A DNA stretch of 64,000 nucleotides from Anaerolineales bacterium. GTDB taxonomy: Bacteria; Chloroflexota; Anaerolineae; Anaerolineales; Villigracilaceae. The stretch lies in assembly GCA_015075275.1 (NCBI GenBank), contig JABTUU010000002.1, forward strand, positions 62,001-126,000, in the 5' to 3' direction. The notes under the pieces were generated by a model. It saw only the letters and a program-made list of their open reading frames with translations, was not told the origin of the DNA and ran no database searches. Shown here one piece after another: positions 8,541 through 17,380 of the stretch. The first letter of the stretch is position 1, and every line of letters begins with the position of its first letter. Both the position numbers and the translations under genes were made by a program.

Positions 8541-9647
8541 CTACCCGACCACCCGCATCTCCCTCGGCATATCGGACAACACATCCGCTCCAGTTTCAGT
8601 GATCACCACGTTATCTTCGATACGAACGCCGTTTTTACCAGCCAGATAAATCCCCGGCTCGACCGTGAACGCCATGCCGAGTTCGAGCAGTTGCATATTG
8701 TCGCCGCGCATGTAGGGGTCTTCGTGACCTTCCATGCCAATGCCGTGACCGGTGCGATGCGTGAAATATTTTCCGTAGCCCGCTTTCTCGATCACGTCGC
8801 GCGCGGCTTTGTCCACGTTTGCGCACGGGACTCCGGGCTTCGAGGCGGCGCGACCAGCCGCGTTCGCCTCCTGCGTGATCTTGTGGATTTTTTCGTACTC
8901 CGCATCCACTTCGCCCACCGCGAAAGTCCGTGTGAGATCGGAGATGTAACCATCGTGAGCCGCGCCCCAATCTACCACGAGCAAATCGCCCGCTTGCAAT
9001 TTTCGATCGGACGGCGAGGCGTGCGGGTTTGCGGAATTCGGTCCCGACGAAACGATCGGACTGAATGGCATTTCAGGATCGGAACCATGCTTGAACAATT
9101 GCATCATCAACTCCGCCGACAATTCTTTTTCCGTCATTCCTATTTTGATCAGGGGGATCGTCGCTTCAAGCGCGGACTGGGCGATCTGCACCGCGCGGCG
9201 CATGGCTTCCACTTCCGTTCGATCTTTTCGCAAGCGCAGTTGGGATAGCGCATCGCCCGCGTCGGGGAAGTCCGCTTCGGGCGCGGCGTTCTTCACATAA
9301 CGGAATTCCAGCAGGCGCAATTGCCGCGACTCGACTCCGATCCGCTTCCCATCAAGATTGAGAGACTGCGCCGCCTTGCGGAACGCCGCATCCCATTCGG
9401 CTGGGTTTTCGGGATACGAAAACACTTGCAGTTTGTATGGAAGATTTGCCACTTTTTGCAATTCCAATTCGGGGAGGACGAGCGCGGGAGTTTGATCTTT
9501 CGCGAAAAATAACACGATGGGTCGCTCCATCAAGTGAAAGTTCAGCCCGGTGAGATATTTGAGGGTTGGACCAGGATTCAGGATAACTGAATCAAGTCCC
9601 CCCGTCGAAAGAGAAGCGTTTAGTTTGTCCAAGCGGGTTTGAGTCAT
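8541..9647 (-). CDS. M24 family Xaa-Pro aminopeptidase/dipeptidase
   Basis: The protein has 368 residues. An N-terminal creatinase-like domain (RLDKLNASLSTGGLDSVIL) is followed by the pita-bread catalytic domain. Metal ligands are visible as Asp in VVDWGAAHDGYISD, His in HRTGHGIGMEGHEDP, Glu in FTVEPGIYL and Glu in RIEDNVVIT. Such enzymes cut X-Pro bonds in the cytoplasm during peptide turnover. Sequence does not decide between PepP and PepQ, so no symbol is given. It lies downstream of an SDR gene on the same strand, separated by a strong hairpin. Confidence 0.88.
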   Translation of the reverse strand: MTQTRLDKLNASLSTGGLDSVILNPGPTLKYLTGLNFHLMERPIVLFFAKDQTPALVLPELELQKVANLPYKLQVFSYPENPAEWDAAFRKAAQSLNLDGKRIGVESRQLRLLEFRYVKNAAPEADFPDAGDALSQLRLRKDRTEVEAMRRAVQIAQSALEATIPLIKIGMTEKELSAELMMQLFKHGSDPEMPFSPIVSSGPNSANPHASPSDRKLQAGDLLVVDWGAAHDGYISDLTRTFAVGEVDAEYEKIHKITQEANAAGRAASKPGVPCANVDKAARDVIEKAGYGKYFTHRTGHGIGMEGHEDPYMRGDNMQLLELGMAFTVEPGIYLAGKNGVRIEDNVVITETGADVLSDMPREMRVVG

Positions 9648-9669
9648 GTGAGTCTCCTAGTTTATGCTC

Positions 9670-9722
9670 AGCCGCCGTCCTCGGCGTTCGTCCGATGAAA
9701 TTCGCCGCCGAGGACGGCGGCT
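9670..9722 (-). terminator. strong intergenic hairpin
   Basis: AGCCGCCGTCCTCGGCG (9670-9686) pairs with CGCCGAGGACGGCGGCT (9706-9722), a perfect 17-base stem with a 19-base loop. It lies between the SDR stop and the M24 peptidase start, both on the minus strand. There is no clear T-run, so it may be a dispersed palindrome rather than a canonical terminator. Confidence 0.5.
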
Positions 9723-9730
9723 AAAGCGAG

Positions 9731-10543
9731 TTAATCCAAATTATGATTCTTCTTCGAGAAAATATATGTGATCCAATCCACCGCAACGGGGAAGATGGTA
9801 TCGAACGTGGTGATGATGCGGAACCACCACGGGATGACGAGCGTGCGGCGCGGACGTTTGGCGACATCCACCACGCGTTGCGCGACGTACTCGGAGGTGA
9901 GGTGCGGATACTTGATGCGCCTGATCGTTTTGCGCGCTTGCGTGCGTTCGAGTTTGTCACCGAACTCGGTGACTGCGGGACCGGGATAAATGCCAGATAC
10001 TTTTATGCCGAGATGACTCACTTCGCGGCGAAGCGCGTCGGTGAAGGCGCGCGCGCCGAATTTGCTGGCGGAATACGCGGTGATGGTCGGCGCGGCGATG
10101 AGACCCGCGACAGACACCATGTTGATCACGTGACCTTCGCCGCGTTCGAGCATGTGCGGGATCACCGCGCGCGTGACGAGCATCGTGCCGATGAGGTTGA
10201 CGCGGATCAGCGTTTCAATGTCGCGTTCGGGTTTGAGATTCTCGAACCAGTTGACCGCGCCATAGCCCGCGTTGTTGAAGAGGATGTCAATGCGACCGTA
10301 GAGGTCGAGCGCGGTTTGAACCATCACTTCGATCTCGGCGCGTTCGCTCACATCCACAGGGACAGCGAGTGCTTCGCCGCCTTTGCTTTGAATCTCAGCC
10401 GCGAGCGCTTGCAAGCGGTCGAGCCGACGCGCGGCGAGGATGACTTTGCATCCCTCTGCGGCAAACAATTTCGCGGCATCTTCGCCAAATCCCGACGACG
10501 CGCCAGTGATAAGGACGACTTTGTTTTTGAGTGAGATAGACAT
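9731..10543 (-). CDS. SDR family NAD(P)-dependent oxidoreductase
   Basis: A classical short-chain dehydrogenase of 270 residues when started at the ATG at 10543 (MSISLKNK); an in-frame upstream ATG lies in repeat sequence and is less likely. Motifs are TGASSGFG (cofactor), NNAGYGAVNW, the catalytic Ser in NMVSVAG, YSASK and PGPAVTEF. A hydrophobic C-terminal segment (IITTFDTIFPVAVDWI) suggests membrane association, as in several lipid- or steroid-handling SDRs. The substrate is unknown. Confidence 0.82.
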   Translation of the reverse strand: MSISLKNKVVLITGASSGFGEDAAKLFAAEGCKVILAARRLDRLQALAAEIQSKGGEALAVPVDVSERAEIEVMVQTALDLYGRIDILFNNAGYGAVNWFENLKPERDIETLIRVNLIGTMLVTRAVIPHMLERGEGHVINMVSVAGLIAAPTITAYSASKFGARAFTDALRREVSHLGIKVSGIYPGPAVTEFGDKLERTQARKTIRRIKYPHLTSEYVAQRVVDVAKRPRRTLVIPWWFRIITTFDTIFPVAVDWITYIFSKKNHNLD

Positions 10544-10553
10544 GGCTTTTTTA

Positions 10554-10648
10554 AACACGAAGGACACGAAGGTCACTAAGGTTGGAAAAGTGATGAGCCG
10601 ATAACCTTTCCATGATTTTCTTCGTGTCCGTTGTGTCCTTTGTGTTAA
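10554..10648. repeat. dispersed inverted repeat (CACGAAGGACACGAAGG type)
   Basis: AACACGAAGGACACGAAGG at the left is answered by CTTCGTGTCCGTTGTGTCC and TTTGTGTT at the right. The copy fills the gap between the lon stop codon and the SDR start. The form resembles small nonautonomous palindromic repeats. Confidence 0.55.
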
Positions 10649-10650
10649 AT

Positions 10651-13131
10651 TTACTCGCTCTCTTCTTGCGATTCTTCTTTCGTATTCTGCTTCTTCGGTC
10701 GCGGAGGTTCGATGACCGCATCTTTGCCAAGCGCAATTTGCAACACATCATCCATGTGCTTGACGGGGATGATCTTCAGTTCGGATTTCGCGGTCTTGGG
10801 AAGTTCGGTTAGGTCTTTGAGATTCTTTTCAGGCAGGATCACGGTCTTCAACCCAGCGCGATGCGCGGCTAAAACTTTTTCGCGCACGCCGCCAATGGGA
10901 AGGATGCGTCCGCGCAAAGTAATTTCACCCGTCATGCCGACGTGCTTGAACACGGGACGACCCGTCAGCGCGGAGATGATCGCGGTCGCCATCGTGATTC
11001 CCGCCGACGGTCCGTCTTTCGGAATTGCGCCTTCGGGCATGTGGACATGGATATCCATACGCTCAAAGACTTCAAAGTCTATCTTCAATTCTTCCGCGCG
11101 TGATTTGATGTATGTCAGCGCGGCTTGACCCGACTCTTGCATCACGTCGCCCATCTGACCTGTCATTTGCAATCCGCCTTTGCCTTCGAGAACCGCGACT
11201 TCCACAGGCATGATCTCGCCGCCGTTTTCCGTCCACGCGAGAGATGTGACCACGCCAACTTCATCCGTGCGTTCGGCTTCGGGCTGGAAGACCTGTTGCG
11301 GACCGAGATACTTCTCGATCGCGTCCGCTTTGATCGCCGACTCAAACTTCTTCCCCTCCGCTTTCATGCGCGCGACCTTGCGGCAAATTTTACCGAGTTC
11401 GCGCTCCAAATTGCGGACGCCCGCTTCATACGTATACTCGCGGATGATCTTCCGCACCGCGTCGGGCTCGAACGTGAGGCTGAGTTCCTCCACGCCGTTC
11501 TCTTCGATCTGGCGCGGGATCAAATAGCGGTTTGCAATTTCGAGTTTCTCTTCTTCGATGTAGCCAGGGAACTCGATCACTTCCATGCGATCCAACAACG
11601 GAGACGGGATGCTCCCCAGCGAATTTGCCGTGGTGACGAACATCACCTTCGACAAGTCAAACGGCAGTTCTAGATAATGATCGCTGAACGTGTTGTTCTG
11701 TTCGGGGTCTAGCACTTCAAGCATCGCTGAAGCGGGGTCGCCGCGAAAATCGGAATACAACTTGTCAATTTCATCCAACATGAACAGCGGATTCGACGTC
11801 CCTGCGCGCTTCATGGTTTGGATGATTCGTCCAGGCAACGCGCCGATGTACGTGCGGCGATGACCGCGAATCTCGGCTTCGTCGCGCACGCCGCCCAAAG
11901 AGACGCGCGCGAATTTTCGTCCGAGCGATTCGGCAATGGAACGTCCAAGCGAAGTTTTGCCAACTCCAGGCGGACCGACAAAACACAGGATCGGCTGGCG
12001 TTCTTTCTTCGGCTTCAACGAACGGACGGCGATGTATTCCAAAATCCGTTCTTTGGCTTTCTTGAGTCCGTAATGATCGCGTTCCAACGTTTTCCCCGCG
12101 TTCTTCACGTCGAGATTATCGGGCGAAAAATTCGACCACGGCAGTTCAAGGATCCAATCAATGTACGTGCGGATGATTCCCACTTCGGGCGCCATCGGCG
12201 GCATTTGGTTCAGACGTTCGAGTTCCTTCATTGCGACCAACTTCGCTTCGTCGGGAAGATTCGCGGCATCAAGTCGCTTCTTCAAGTCGTTCGCGTCGCG
12301 CGTGAAGATGTCGCCTTCGCCCAACTCATTCTGAATTTGCCGCATCTGTTCACGTAGATAAAACTCGCGCTGACTTTTATCCACTTCGCTTTGCACCTTC
12401 GAGTGGATTTCGTCTTCGAGTTCAAGCACGTCCACTTCTTGCGCCAAAATTTTATTCAGTGCTTGCAATCGTCCACGCACATCGAGCAACATCAATAGGC
12501 TTTGCTTCGCTTCGTAATTCAACGACAGCGACGTGGCAAGCATGTCCGCAAGCCAGCCTGGTTCGGAAATATTCATCGCGAACAAATGCGCTTCTTCGGG
12601 GATCGAACGATCCAACTGCACGCAGCGATCGAAGAGGTCCAACGCCGAACGCATGAGCGCGCTCGTTTGGCGGTCGGCAGTTTGAGGTTCCGAAACGACG
12701 CGCGCTCGCACCTTCAAATACGGCACACTGCGGATAAACTCCACGATCTCCACGCGGCGGCGTCCCTGCACAAGCGCGGAGTGCGAGCCGTCTGGCATGG
12801 CGAGCAAACGCCCCACCGCCATCTCCACACCGACGGGCAGAAAATCCTCCGCGCCAGGGTTGTCAATGTCCGCGTCGCGTTGCGTCAACCCGATCACGGT
12901 CTGCCCTTTGCGTTGCGCTTCCTCCACCGCAAGCAACGACGATTCGCGCCCAATAAAAATAGGCGAGACCATGCGCGGGAACACGACCAGATCGCGCAAC
13001 GGCAGAACCGCGGCTTCGATCATACCGTTGGCATCAGGCTCGCGATTCGCAATGCGATACAACTCCTCCGTGCGCTGCGAGAGGGTCAGATCAAAATTTT
13101 CTTCTTCGGTCCAATCTTTTGGGTGACTCAT
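10651..13131 (-). CDS. lon: ATP-dependent endopeptidase Lon
   Basis: The protein has 826 residues, typical of LonA. Domains are an N-terminal substrate-binding LON domain (AAVLPLRDLVVFPRM), a coiled region (YLREQMRQIQNELGE), an AAA+ module with Walker A GPPGVGKTS (about residue 388) and Walker B FMLDEIDK, and a C-terminal protease domain with catalytic Ser in KDGPSAGIT (about residue 707) and Lys in GGVREKVLAAHRAG (about 751). Lon degrades misfolded and regulatory proteins in the cytoplasm. The tail is acidic (EESQEESE). The gene is single, bounded on both sides by dispersed palindromic repeats. Confidence 0.97.
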   Translation of the reverse strand: MSHPKDWTEEENFDLTLSQRTEELYRIANREPDANGMIEAAVLPLRDLVVFPRMVSPIFIGRESSLLAVEEAQRKGQTVIGLTQRDADIDNPGAEDFLPVGVEMAVGRLLAMPDGSHSALVQGRRRVEIVEFIRSVPYLKVRARVVSEPQTADRQTSALMRSALDLFDRCVQLDRSIPEEAHLFAMNISEPGWLADMLATSLSLNYEAKQSLLMLLDVRGRLQALNKILAQEVDVLELEDEIHSKVQSEVDKSQREFYLREQMRQIQNELGEGDIFTRDANDLKKRLDAANLPDEAKLVAMKELERLNQMPPMAPEVGIIRTYIDWILELPWSNFSPDNLDVKNAGKTLERDHYGLKKAKERILEYIAVRSLKPKKERQPILCFVGPPGVGKTSLGRSIAESLGRKFARVSLGGVRDEAEIRGHRRTYIGALPGRIIQTMKRAGTSNPLFMLDEIDKLYSDFRGDPASAMLEVLDPEQNNTFSDHYLELPFDLSKVMFVTTANSLGSIPSPLLDRMEVIEFPGYIEEEKLEIANRYLIPRQIEENGVEELSLTFEPDAVRKIIREYTYEAGVRNLERELGKICRKVARMKAEGKKFESAIKADAIEKYLGPQQVFQPEAERTDEVGVVTSLAWTENGGEIMPVEVAVLEGKGGLQMTGQMGDVMQESGQAALTYIKSRAEELKIDFEVFERMDIHVHMPEGAIPKDGPSAGITMATAIISALTGRPVFKHVGMTGEITLRGRILPIGGVREKVLAAHRAGLKTVILPEKNLKDLTELPKTAKSELKIIPVKHMDDVLQIALGKDAVIEPPRPKKQNTKEESQEESE

Positions 13132-13140
13132 TCATACCTC

Positions 13141-13277
13141 ATGTCGTTGCGAGGAGGGCTGGTGGTTGAGTAGGACAAAGTCCGTATCGAAACCCAGCCC
13201 GACGAAGCAATCTCCTCGTAACAAGAGTTCACCTGATAACAGGAGATTGCTTCGGGCTATCGCCCTCGCAACGACAT
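13141..13277. repeat. palindromic dispersed repeat with ATGTCGTTGCGAGG ends
   Basis: Perfect 14-base terminal inverted repeats, ATGTCGTTGCGAGG (13141-13154) and CCTCGCAACGACAT (13264-13277), enclose GAAGCAATCTCC and its complement GGAGATTGCTTCG. The element is 137 bases long. A shorter relative lies at 18524-18611. It resembles a MITE. Its right end overlaps the folC stop codon and encodes the last FolC residues. Confidence 0.75.
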
Positions 13278-14606
13278 CAAATTATTCCATGCTCTCATCA
13301 CTTCCGCCGTGACGAACATACTCCCAGCGGACAACACAATGCTACCATCTTTTGCGGATAACTCCAACGCCCGCGCCAACGCAGACTGGACGGGACTCAC
13401 CGCCTCGGACTCAATTTCAGCCTGCCTCGCCAACTCGACAATTCTCCCCTCCTCCAGCGCCCGCGGATGGTCGGCGCGCGTAACGATGAGTCGCTGAATC
13501 TTCGGCTTCATCGCGGCGAACATGCCAGGGATGTTCTTATCCTCCGACGCGCCGAAGATGAGATAGGCTTTCTTATCTGGAAAATACGCGTCAAGCGTCT
13601 CGCGTAATTTCACAAACGAATCTTCGTTGTGCGCGGAATCAAAAATCACAGGCGGATCGCGCCGTGCGATCTCAAATCTCGCTCGCCACTTCACTTGCGC
13701 GAATCCTTTTTGAATCGCTTCATCTGAAATATCAAGTCCGCTGACTTTGAGCGCGGCATACGCGGTGGCGGCGTTTTCGAGTTGGTGGGAGCCGAGGAGG
13801 GGAATTTTGAATTCAATCATTTCGGTGGTCGAGTAGTCCCGCGTGCTATTCGCGGGATGTACCGAGACCACCTGCCCATCTAGTGAACTTCTCACACTTT
13901 CATATTTCACATCTTTCCCAGTCAAAGATAAACTTGAATCCTCCAGTTTGGCTACGCGCTCCAAAACTTCGAGGGCTTCCTCTTTTTGAGAGGAGGAAAC
14001 CACAGGCACACCGCGCTTGATGATGCCCGCCTTCTCCCCCGCGATCTTGGCAAGCGTATCGCCAAGCACAGCCATGTGATCATACGATAACGACGTGATG
14101 ACCGAAACCCTCGGCATGACGATATTCGTCGCATCGAGCCTGCCTCCCAAACCGACCTCGATCACCGCCGCGTCGCATCCCTGCTTGGCGAACGCGAGAA
14201 ACCCAAGCGCGGTTGTGATTTCAAATGTCGTCAACTTCGGAATTTTCGCAACCGTTGCTTTGATCTCCTCCACCAACTCAACCAACAACTCATGCGGAAT
14301 CGGCTCACCATCCACTTGAATCCGTTCGCAGAAATCCAGCAAATGCGGGGATGTGTACAGCCCAACCTTATATCCCGCCGCCTTCAACGCCGACGCGCAC
14401 AACGCACACACCGATCCCTTCCCCTTCGTCCCTGCAACGTGGATGATAGGATATTTATATTGCGGATTCCCGAGTTCCTCCATCAACGCGAACATGCGGT
14501 CAAGTTTGAACTCCGCCTTGGCAAGTTCGGAAGAATGTTTCAGGCTATAATCCACGAACGAGTAGAGATAATCGAGGGCTTTGTTGTAAGAGGATTCAAT
14601 GTCCAT
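13257..14606 (-). CDS. folC: bifunctional folylpolyglutamate synthase / dihydrofolate synthase
   Basis: The protein has 449 residues and adds glutamate to dihydropteroate or tetrahydrofolate. It shows the Mur-ligase-type P-loop HVAGTKGKGSV (about residues 56-66), YTSPHLLDFCERI, EVGLGGRLDATN, SYDHMAVLGDTL, KAGIIKRG and the C-terminal FDSAHNEDSF block. The last residues (MSLRGR) and the TAG stop come from a palindromic repeat that overlaps the gene end. A TACAAT box lies seven bases before the ATG, which suggests leaderless transcription. Confidence 0.94.
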   Translation of the reverse strand: MDIESSYNKALDYLYSFVDYSLKHSSELAKAEFKLDRMFALMEELGNPQYKYPIIHVAGTKGKGSVCALCASALKAAGYKVGLYTSPHLLDFCERIQVDGEPIPHELLVELVEEIKATVAKIPKLTTFEITTALGFLAFAKQGCDAAVIEVGLGGRLDATNIVMPRVSVITSLSYDHMAVLGDTLAKIAGEKAGIIKRGVPVVSSSQKEEALEVLERVAKLEDSSLSLTGKDVKYESVRSSLDGQVVSVHPANSTRDYSTTEMIEFKIPLLGSHQLENAATAYAALKVSGLDISDEAIQKGFAQVKWRARFEIARRDPPVIFDSAHNEDSFVKLRETLDAYFPDKKAYLIFGASEDKNIPGMFAAMKPKIQRLIVTRADHPRALEEGRIVELARQAEIESEAVSPVQSALARALELSAKDGSIVLSAGSMFVTAEVMRAWNNLMSLRGR

Positions 14607-14613
14607 GCGAGGG

Positions 14614-14619
14614 ATTGTA
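14614..14619 (-). promoter_or_regulatory. -10 box of folC
   Basis: TACAAT on the minus strand, seven bases before the folC ATG at 14606; leaderless-type spacing. Confidence 0.4.
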
Positions 14620-14676
14620 AGTCGTAATGGGTAATTCGTAAATCAGGGTAAAGAGAGCAAAGAAAGAAGAAACAAC

Positions 14677-15729
14677 ATGCGGAATAAAACAACCACTGTA
14701 TTCTTCGCGATGATTCTTTTGGCATCCTGCGCCGCGCCGACGCAACAAGCGACGGTCATTCCTCAGACTTCGGAAGTCTCCGAGACTTCCGAAGTCTTGA
14801 CCGCAACACCAACCCAAACTCCCACATCAATGCCGACAAGCACAACAACGCCCGAACCGACAAAGGTGAACGTGCCTCCATTCTCGCCAGAGGTGATCGC
14901 CGTGCTGGAGAAGAATGGACTCAGCATTGCGCCAGAAGATCTCTGTCTCTGGGAGGAGACGGAGGGGGCGACTGTACAGTGCCTGACGCTCAACCCTGAG
15001 AAGGTGCCAGCGCTCAAGCAGACTCTATCAAAACTCAATAATACAATTGGGTGGCTCAATACCTGGAGCGTGCGGGCCAAGAAGCCAGGCAAGTATCCGA
15101 CGCTCGCCTCGTATGAGGCGATGCTTGCGAGTAAGCCACTGCAACTAGCCATGGATGTAGGTATGGTATGGCATCCTGACTCTGTCCTACCAACAGCAGG
15201 TGTGTTCCGACCTGCGAGTGAGTGGGAGGTAGACGGCGTGAGAGTGGGCAACAATGCCCTCATAGATACGAGCCAATTGGGAATGGAGATAGTGGACTGG
15301 AATGAGGCACAGCAAGAGGGTGGGTATATACAATTCGGTGCTGGCTTAAAGGTTAAACAGGGACTAGCACCTGTGGAAGGGGTATTAGTAAATGGGCAAC
15401 AAGTGTTTAGAGTTGTGATAAAGTTTACGGATCTTGCGGTGGCTTCGGATAATATCAAATATGATGGTGATGGTGATGGTGTAAACGATTATGGCATTTT
15501 AATTCCAGATTTAACCTTATCTATCGTAGACAATGCAAGATCGTGGAATCAACTGATGAACTGGGTAGGGAATGTCGCGCAGGTTATTGGGAGGAACCCC
15601 AAGACGGCGGTGGCGGATGACTTTTATGACTACATAGAGTTTACCGCAGGAGGCAAAGTTGTCCTCAATAAAGAGATCATGGACAAGATGGCGGAGGGGA
15701 CAGAGTTCTTTGGCACAGAGCCACGGTAA
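14677..15729 (+). CDS. secreted lipoprotein of unknown function with a DGDGDG motif
   Basis: The protein has 350 residues. A signal peptide ends in the lipobox LLASC, followed by a Thr/Pro-rich linker (to about residue 65). The remaining domain contains YDGDGDGVNDYG near residue 268, a calcium-loop-like acidic motif of the kind seen in dockerin or thrombospondin type 3 repeats. No enzyme motif is recognised. Codon choice (frequent AGG, AGA, CTA, ATA) differs from housekeeping neighbours, which favour CGC and CTC. It heads three genes read in the same direction that look like an acquired block. Confidence 0.6.
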   Translation: MRNKTTTVFFAMILLASCAAPTQQATVIPQTSEVSETSEVLTATPTQTPTSMPTSTTTPEPTKVNVPPFSPEVIAVLEKNGLSIAPEDLCLWEETEGATVQCLTLNPEKVPALKQTLSKLNNTIGWLNTWSVRAKKPGKYPTLASYEAMLASKPLQLAMDVGMVWHPDSVLPTAGVFRPASEWEVDGVRVGNNALIDTSQLGMEIVDWNEAQQEGGYIQFGAGLKVKQGLAPVEGVLVNGQQVFRVVIKFTDLAVASDNIKYDGDGDGVNDYGILIPDLTLSIVDNARSWNQLMNWVGNVAQVIGRNPKTAVADDFYDYIEFTAGGKVVLNKEIMDKMAEGTEFFGTEPR

Positions 15730-15771
15730 GTGGAGTTGCAGAGGCGGGTGTAAATGTGATACGAATAAGGT

Positions 15772-16260
15772 ATGAGATGGATATGGGGAGCGCTTGTCTT
15801 GATACTTATTATTGTCGGTTGGTACGGGGCGGGGCAAGTCAAGATCGGCGAGCGCTATATCTGGATATCGTGTCTACCTAGCAAGGTGTGGGAGGTCAAG
15901 GAGAGCGAGCTCGCAAGATACTCTCCACCTAGAGAGGGCGAGCCAAGAACAATAGTGTACCTTGCGTGTGGCTACCATAAGCAAGAGGACGGTATTGGGA
16001 TGTCGGACTATCCTGAGTCCTTCTTTTATGCCAAGCGAGGACAGTGGCTCGGGTGGCAGAGCATTACTATTTATCCGCACCCTATGGTCTGGCGGGAGCT
16101 TAAGGCAGAGAAACTGCCATATCTCCTGACACAGCTCGTCGTCTGGGAGCTAGCGAGCGCTCGGGGAGTGGAGCGGGAGACGGCGTGGGCGACGGGGGCG
16201 AGGGCGGCGCGCGAGACACAGGGCATAGTGAGTGTTGGCACGCGGAGGTGGTCGCGATGA
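15772..16260 (+). CDS. small membrane-anchored protein of unknown function
   Basis: The protein has 162 residues. One N-terminal membrane segment (IWGALVLILIIVGWYGAG) is followed by a polar domain without a recognised motif. The stop overlaps the start of the next gene (ATGA), so the two are translationally coupled. Codon use is as unusual as in the preceding gene. Confidence 0.5.
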   Translation: MRWIWGALVLILIIVGWYGAGQVKIGERYIWISCLPSKVWEVKESELARYSPPREGEPRTIVYLACGYHKQEDGIGMSDYPESFFYAKRGQWLGWQSITIYPHPMVWRELKAEKLPYLLTQLVVWELASARGVERETAWATGARAARETQGIVSVGTRRWSR

Positions 16261-16769
16261 GGCTCAAGAGCGCACTACGACTTGCGCTGGTGGTCATGCT
16301 ACTTGTCATGGTAGATGCAGGGCGGGCAAGCGCCTATGTGAGCTGTGTCGGGACGCTACAATGTGCGGGAACGGATGGTCGAGGCAACTGTGTGAGTGGC
16401 GGGGGCGGAGGTGTGGCTGTTAAGACAGAACATTGCCAACCTGGGACTAATAGCTGTAACAATAGATGCTCCGATGGATGTCCTGCGATAAATGGGAACT
16501 GTGAGGCGATAGGTGGGACGTGCGGGCCAGGGCTTGGCACCTGCCCTGGGACGCAAGTGTGTCTATATAACTCTGTAACAATGAAGTATGCTTGTTCGGT
16601 CGGAGGAGGAGGAGGAGGAGGATCGTGTCCGCCAGAGTGCAGGCAGGGATCAAGTTGCGGGGCGGGGTATAGCGGTGCAAGCGGTTGCTCGGGCGCGGGA
16701 CCTGGAGGAGGATGCAAGAGTAACCAGGTGTGTTGCTCAGCCAACTCGTGCGGAGGCGGGGGCGCTTGA
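16257..16769 (+). CDS. Cys/Gly-rich secreted protein
   Basis: Starting at the ATG at 16257, the protein has 170 residues. An N-terminal signal peptide (RLALVVMLLVMVDAGRASA) is followed by a mature part with more than twenty cysteines and several glycine runs, for example GGGGGGGSCPPEC and the C-terminal CCSANSCGGGGA. The spacing of Cys pairs suggests disulfide-rich repeats exposed outside the cell. An earlier in-frame ATG at 16185 would put 24 charged residues before the signal peptide and is rejected. The stop codon directly abuts the -35 box of the next toxin-antitoxin module. Confidence 0.55.
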   Translation: MRLKSALRLALVVMLLVMVDAGRASAYVSCVGTLQCAGTDGRGNCVSGGGGGVAVKTEHCQPGTNSCNNRCSDGCPAINGNCEAIGGTCGPGLGTCPGTQVCLYNSVTMKYACSVGGGGGGGSCPPECRQGSSCGAGYSGASGCSGAGPGGGCKSNQVCCSANSCGGGGA

Positions 16770-16798
16770 TTGACAACACACGCGGTCAATCGTACAAT
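16770..16798 (+). promoter_or_regulatory. consensus promoter of the RelE-type module
   Basis: TTGACA (16770-16775), a 17-base spacer, and TACAAT (16793-16798). The -35 begins at the base after the stop codon of the Cys-rich gene. Downstream, ATGTATACAAA and TTTGTACAT form an imperfect inverted repeat around 16797-16825 that could be the antitoxin operator. Confidence 0.7.
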
Positions 16799-16835
16799 GT
16801 ATACAAAATGTACGGTTTGTACATAGGAGACCGAA

Positions 16836-17111
16836 ATGCCAAACACAGTAATAAAAAGCGGCGAGGCGCGCATCAAATTCCGTGATCTGCTGGATCAGGT
16901 TCTGGCTGGCAAAGGCGATGTGATCATCGAGCGTAACGGCAAGAACGTGGCAGTGATGATTCCCGCCGTGGATTACGAAAAAATCCGTGAGGAACTGGAG
17001 GAATTGCGCGCCGTGCGCGAAGCCGCCGCTTCCTATGAGGAATGGAAGAAAAATCCCTCCGTCGGGCGCCCGTTTGAAGAGGTGGATGCGGAGTTGGATA
17101 AATCTGCATGA
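16836..17111 (+). CDS. type II antitoxin, Phd/YefM family
   Basis: The protein has 91 residues. The N-terminal Phd/YefM fold is visible as ARIKFRDLLDQVLAGKGD, VIIERNGKNVAVMIPAVDYE, followed by an acidic, helical C-terminal half (about residues 45-91) that would wrap the toxin. An AGGAG site lies upstream. The stop overlaps the toxin start (ATGA). It probably represses its own operon through the palindrome beside the promoter. Confidence 0.85.
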   Translation: MPNTVIKSGEARIKFRDLLDQVLAGKGDVIIERNGKNVAVMIPAVDYEKIREELEELRAVREAAASYEEWKKNPSVGRPFEEVDAELDKSA

Positions 17112-17380
17112 CTGGCGCGCAATGGCAAATCATCGTCCATCGCAAAGCAGAGAAAATACTAAAGCGGCTGGATGGCGATGTTTTGAAGCGCATCCGCGCG
17201 GCGATACGCGAACTGGGGAGCGAACCGCGTCCTACGGGCGTAAAAAAACTGGCGGGGTATGAAAACCTTTTTCGCATTCGTGTTGGGGATTGGCGAATCA
17301 TTTATGCCATCGAAGATGAACAATTGATCGTCCTCATCCTTGAAATTTCCACACGCGGCGGCGCATACCGCGATCTTTGA
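17108..17380 (+). CDS. type II toxin, RelE/ParE family
   Basis: The protein has 90 residues. The RelE fold is shown by WQIIVHRKAEKILKRLD, IRAAIRELGSEPRPTGVKKLAG, LFRIRVGDWRIIYAIEDE and a C-terminal ISTRGGAYR. Such toxins cleave mRNA at the ribosome. It overlaps its antitoxin gene by four bases and its stop overlaps the ATG of a truncated DUF503 copy (TGATG). Confidence 0.87.
   Translation: MTGAQWQIIVHRKAEKILKRLDGDVLKRIRAAIRELGSEPRPTGVKKLAGYENLFRIRVGDWRIIYAIEDEQLIVLILEISTRGGAYRDL

Noticed and set aside
8490..9248. 252-codon open frame on the plus strand opposite the M24 peptidase gene
   Set aside because: It is a mirror frame of a strongly supported peptidase; the protein is rich in Arg, His and Phe and has no domain character.
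9743..10534. 263-codon open frame opposite the SDR gene
   Set aside because: Antisense shadow of a canonical SDR with all motifs on the other strand.
16185..16256. Earlier in-frame start for the Cys-rich protein
   Set aside because: It would place 24 charged residues ahead of a clear signal peptide, and the later ATG overlaps the upstream stop in the common ATGA form.
16600..16769. Gly/Cys tail of the secreted protein as a second radical SAM substrate
   Set aside because: The protein has a signal peptide and would be exported with disulfides; no radical SAM gene is nearby.
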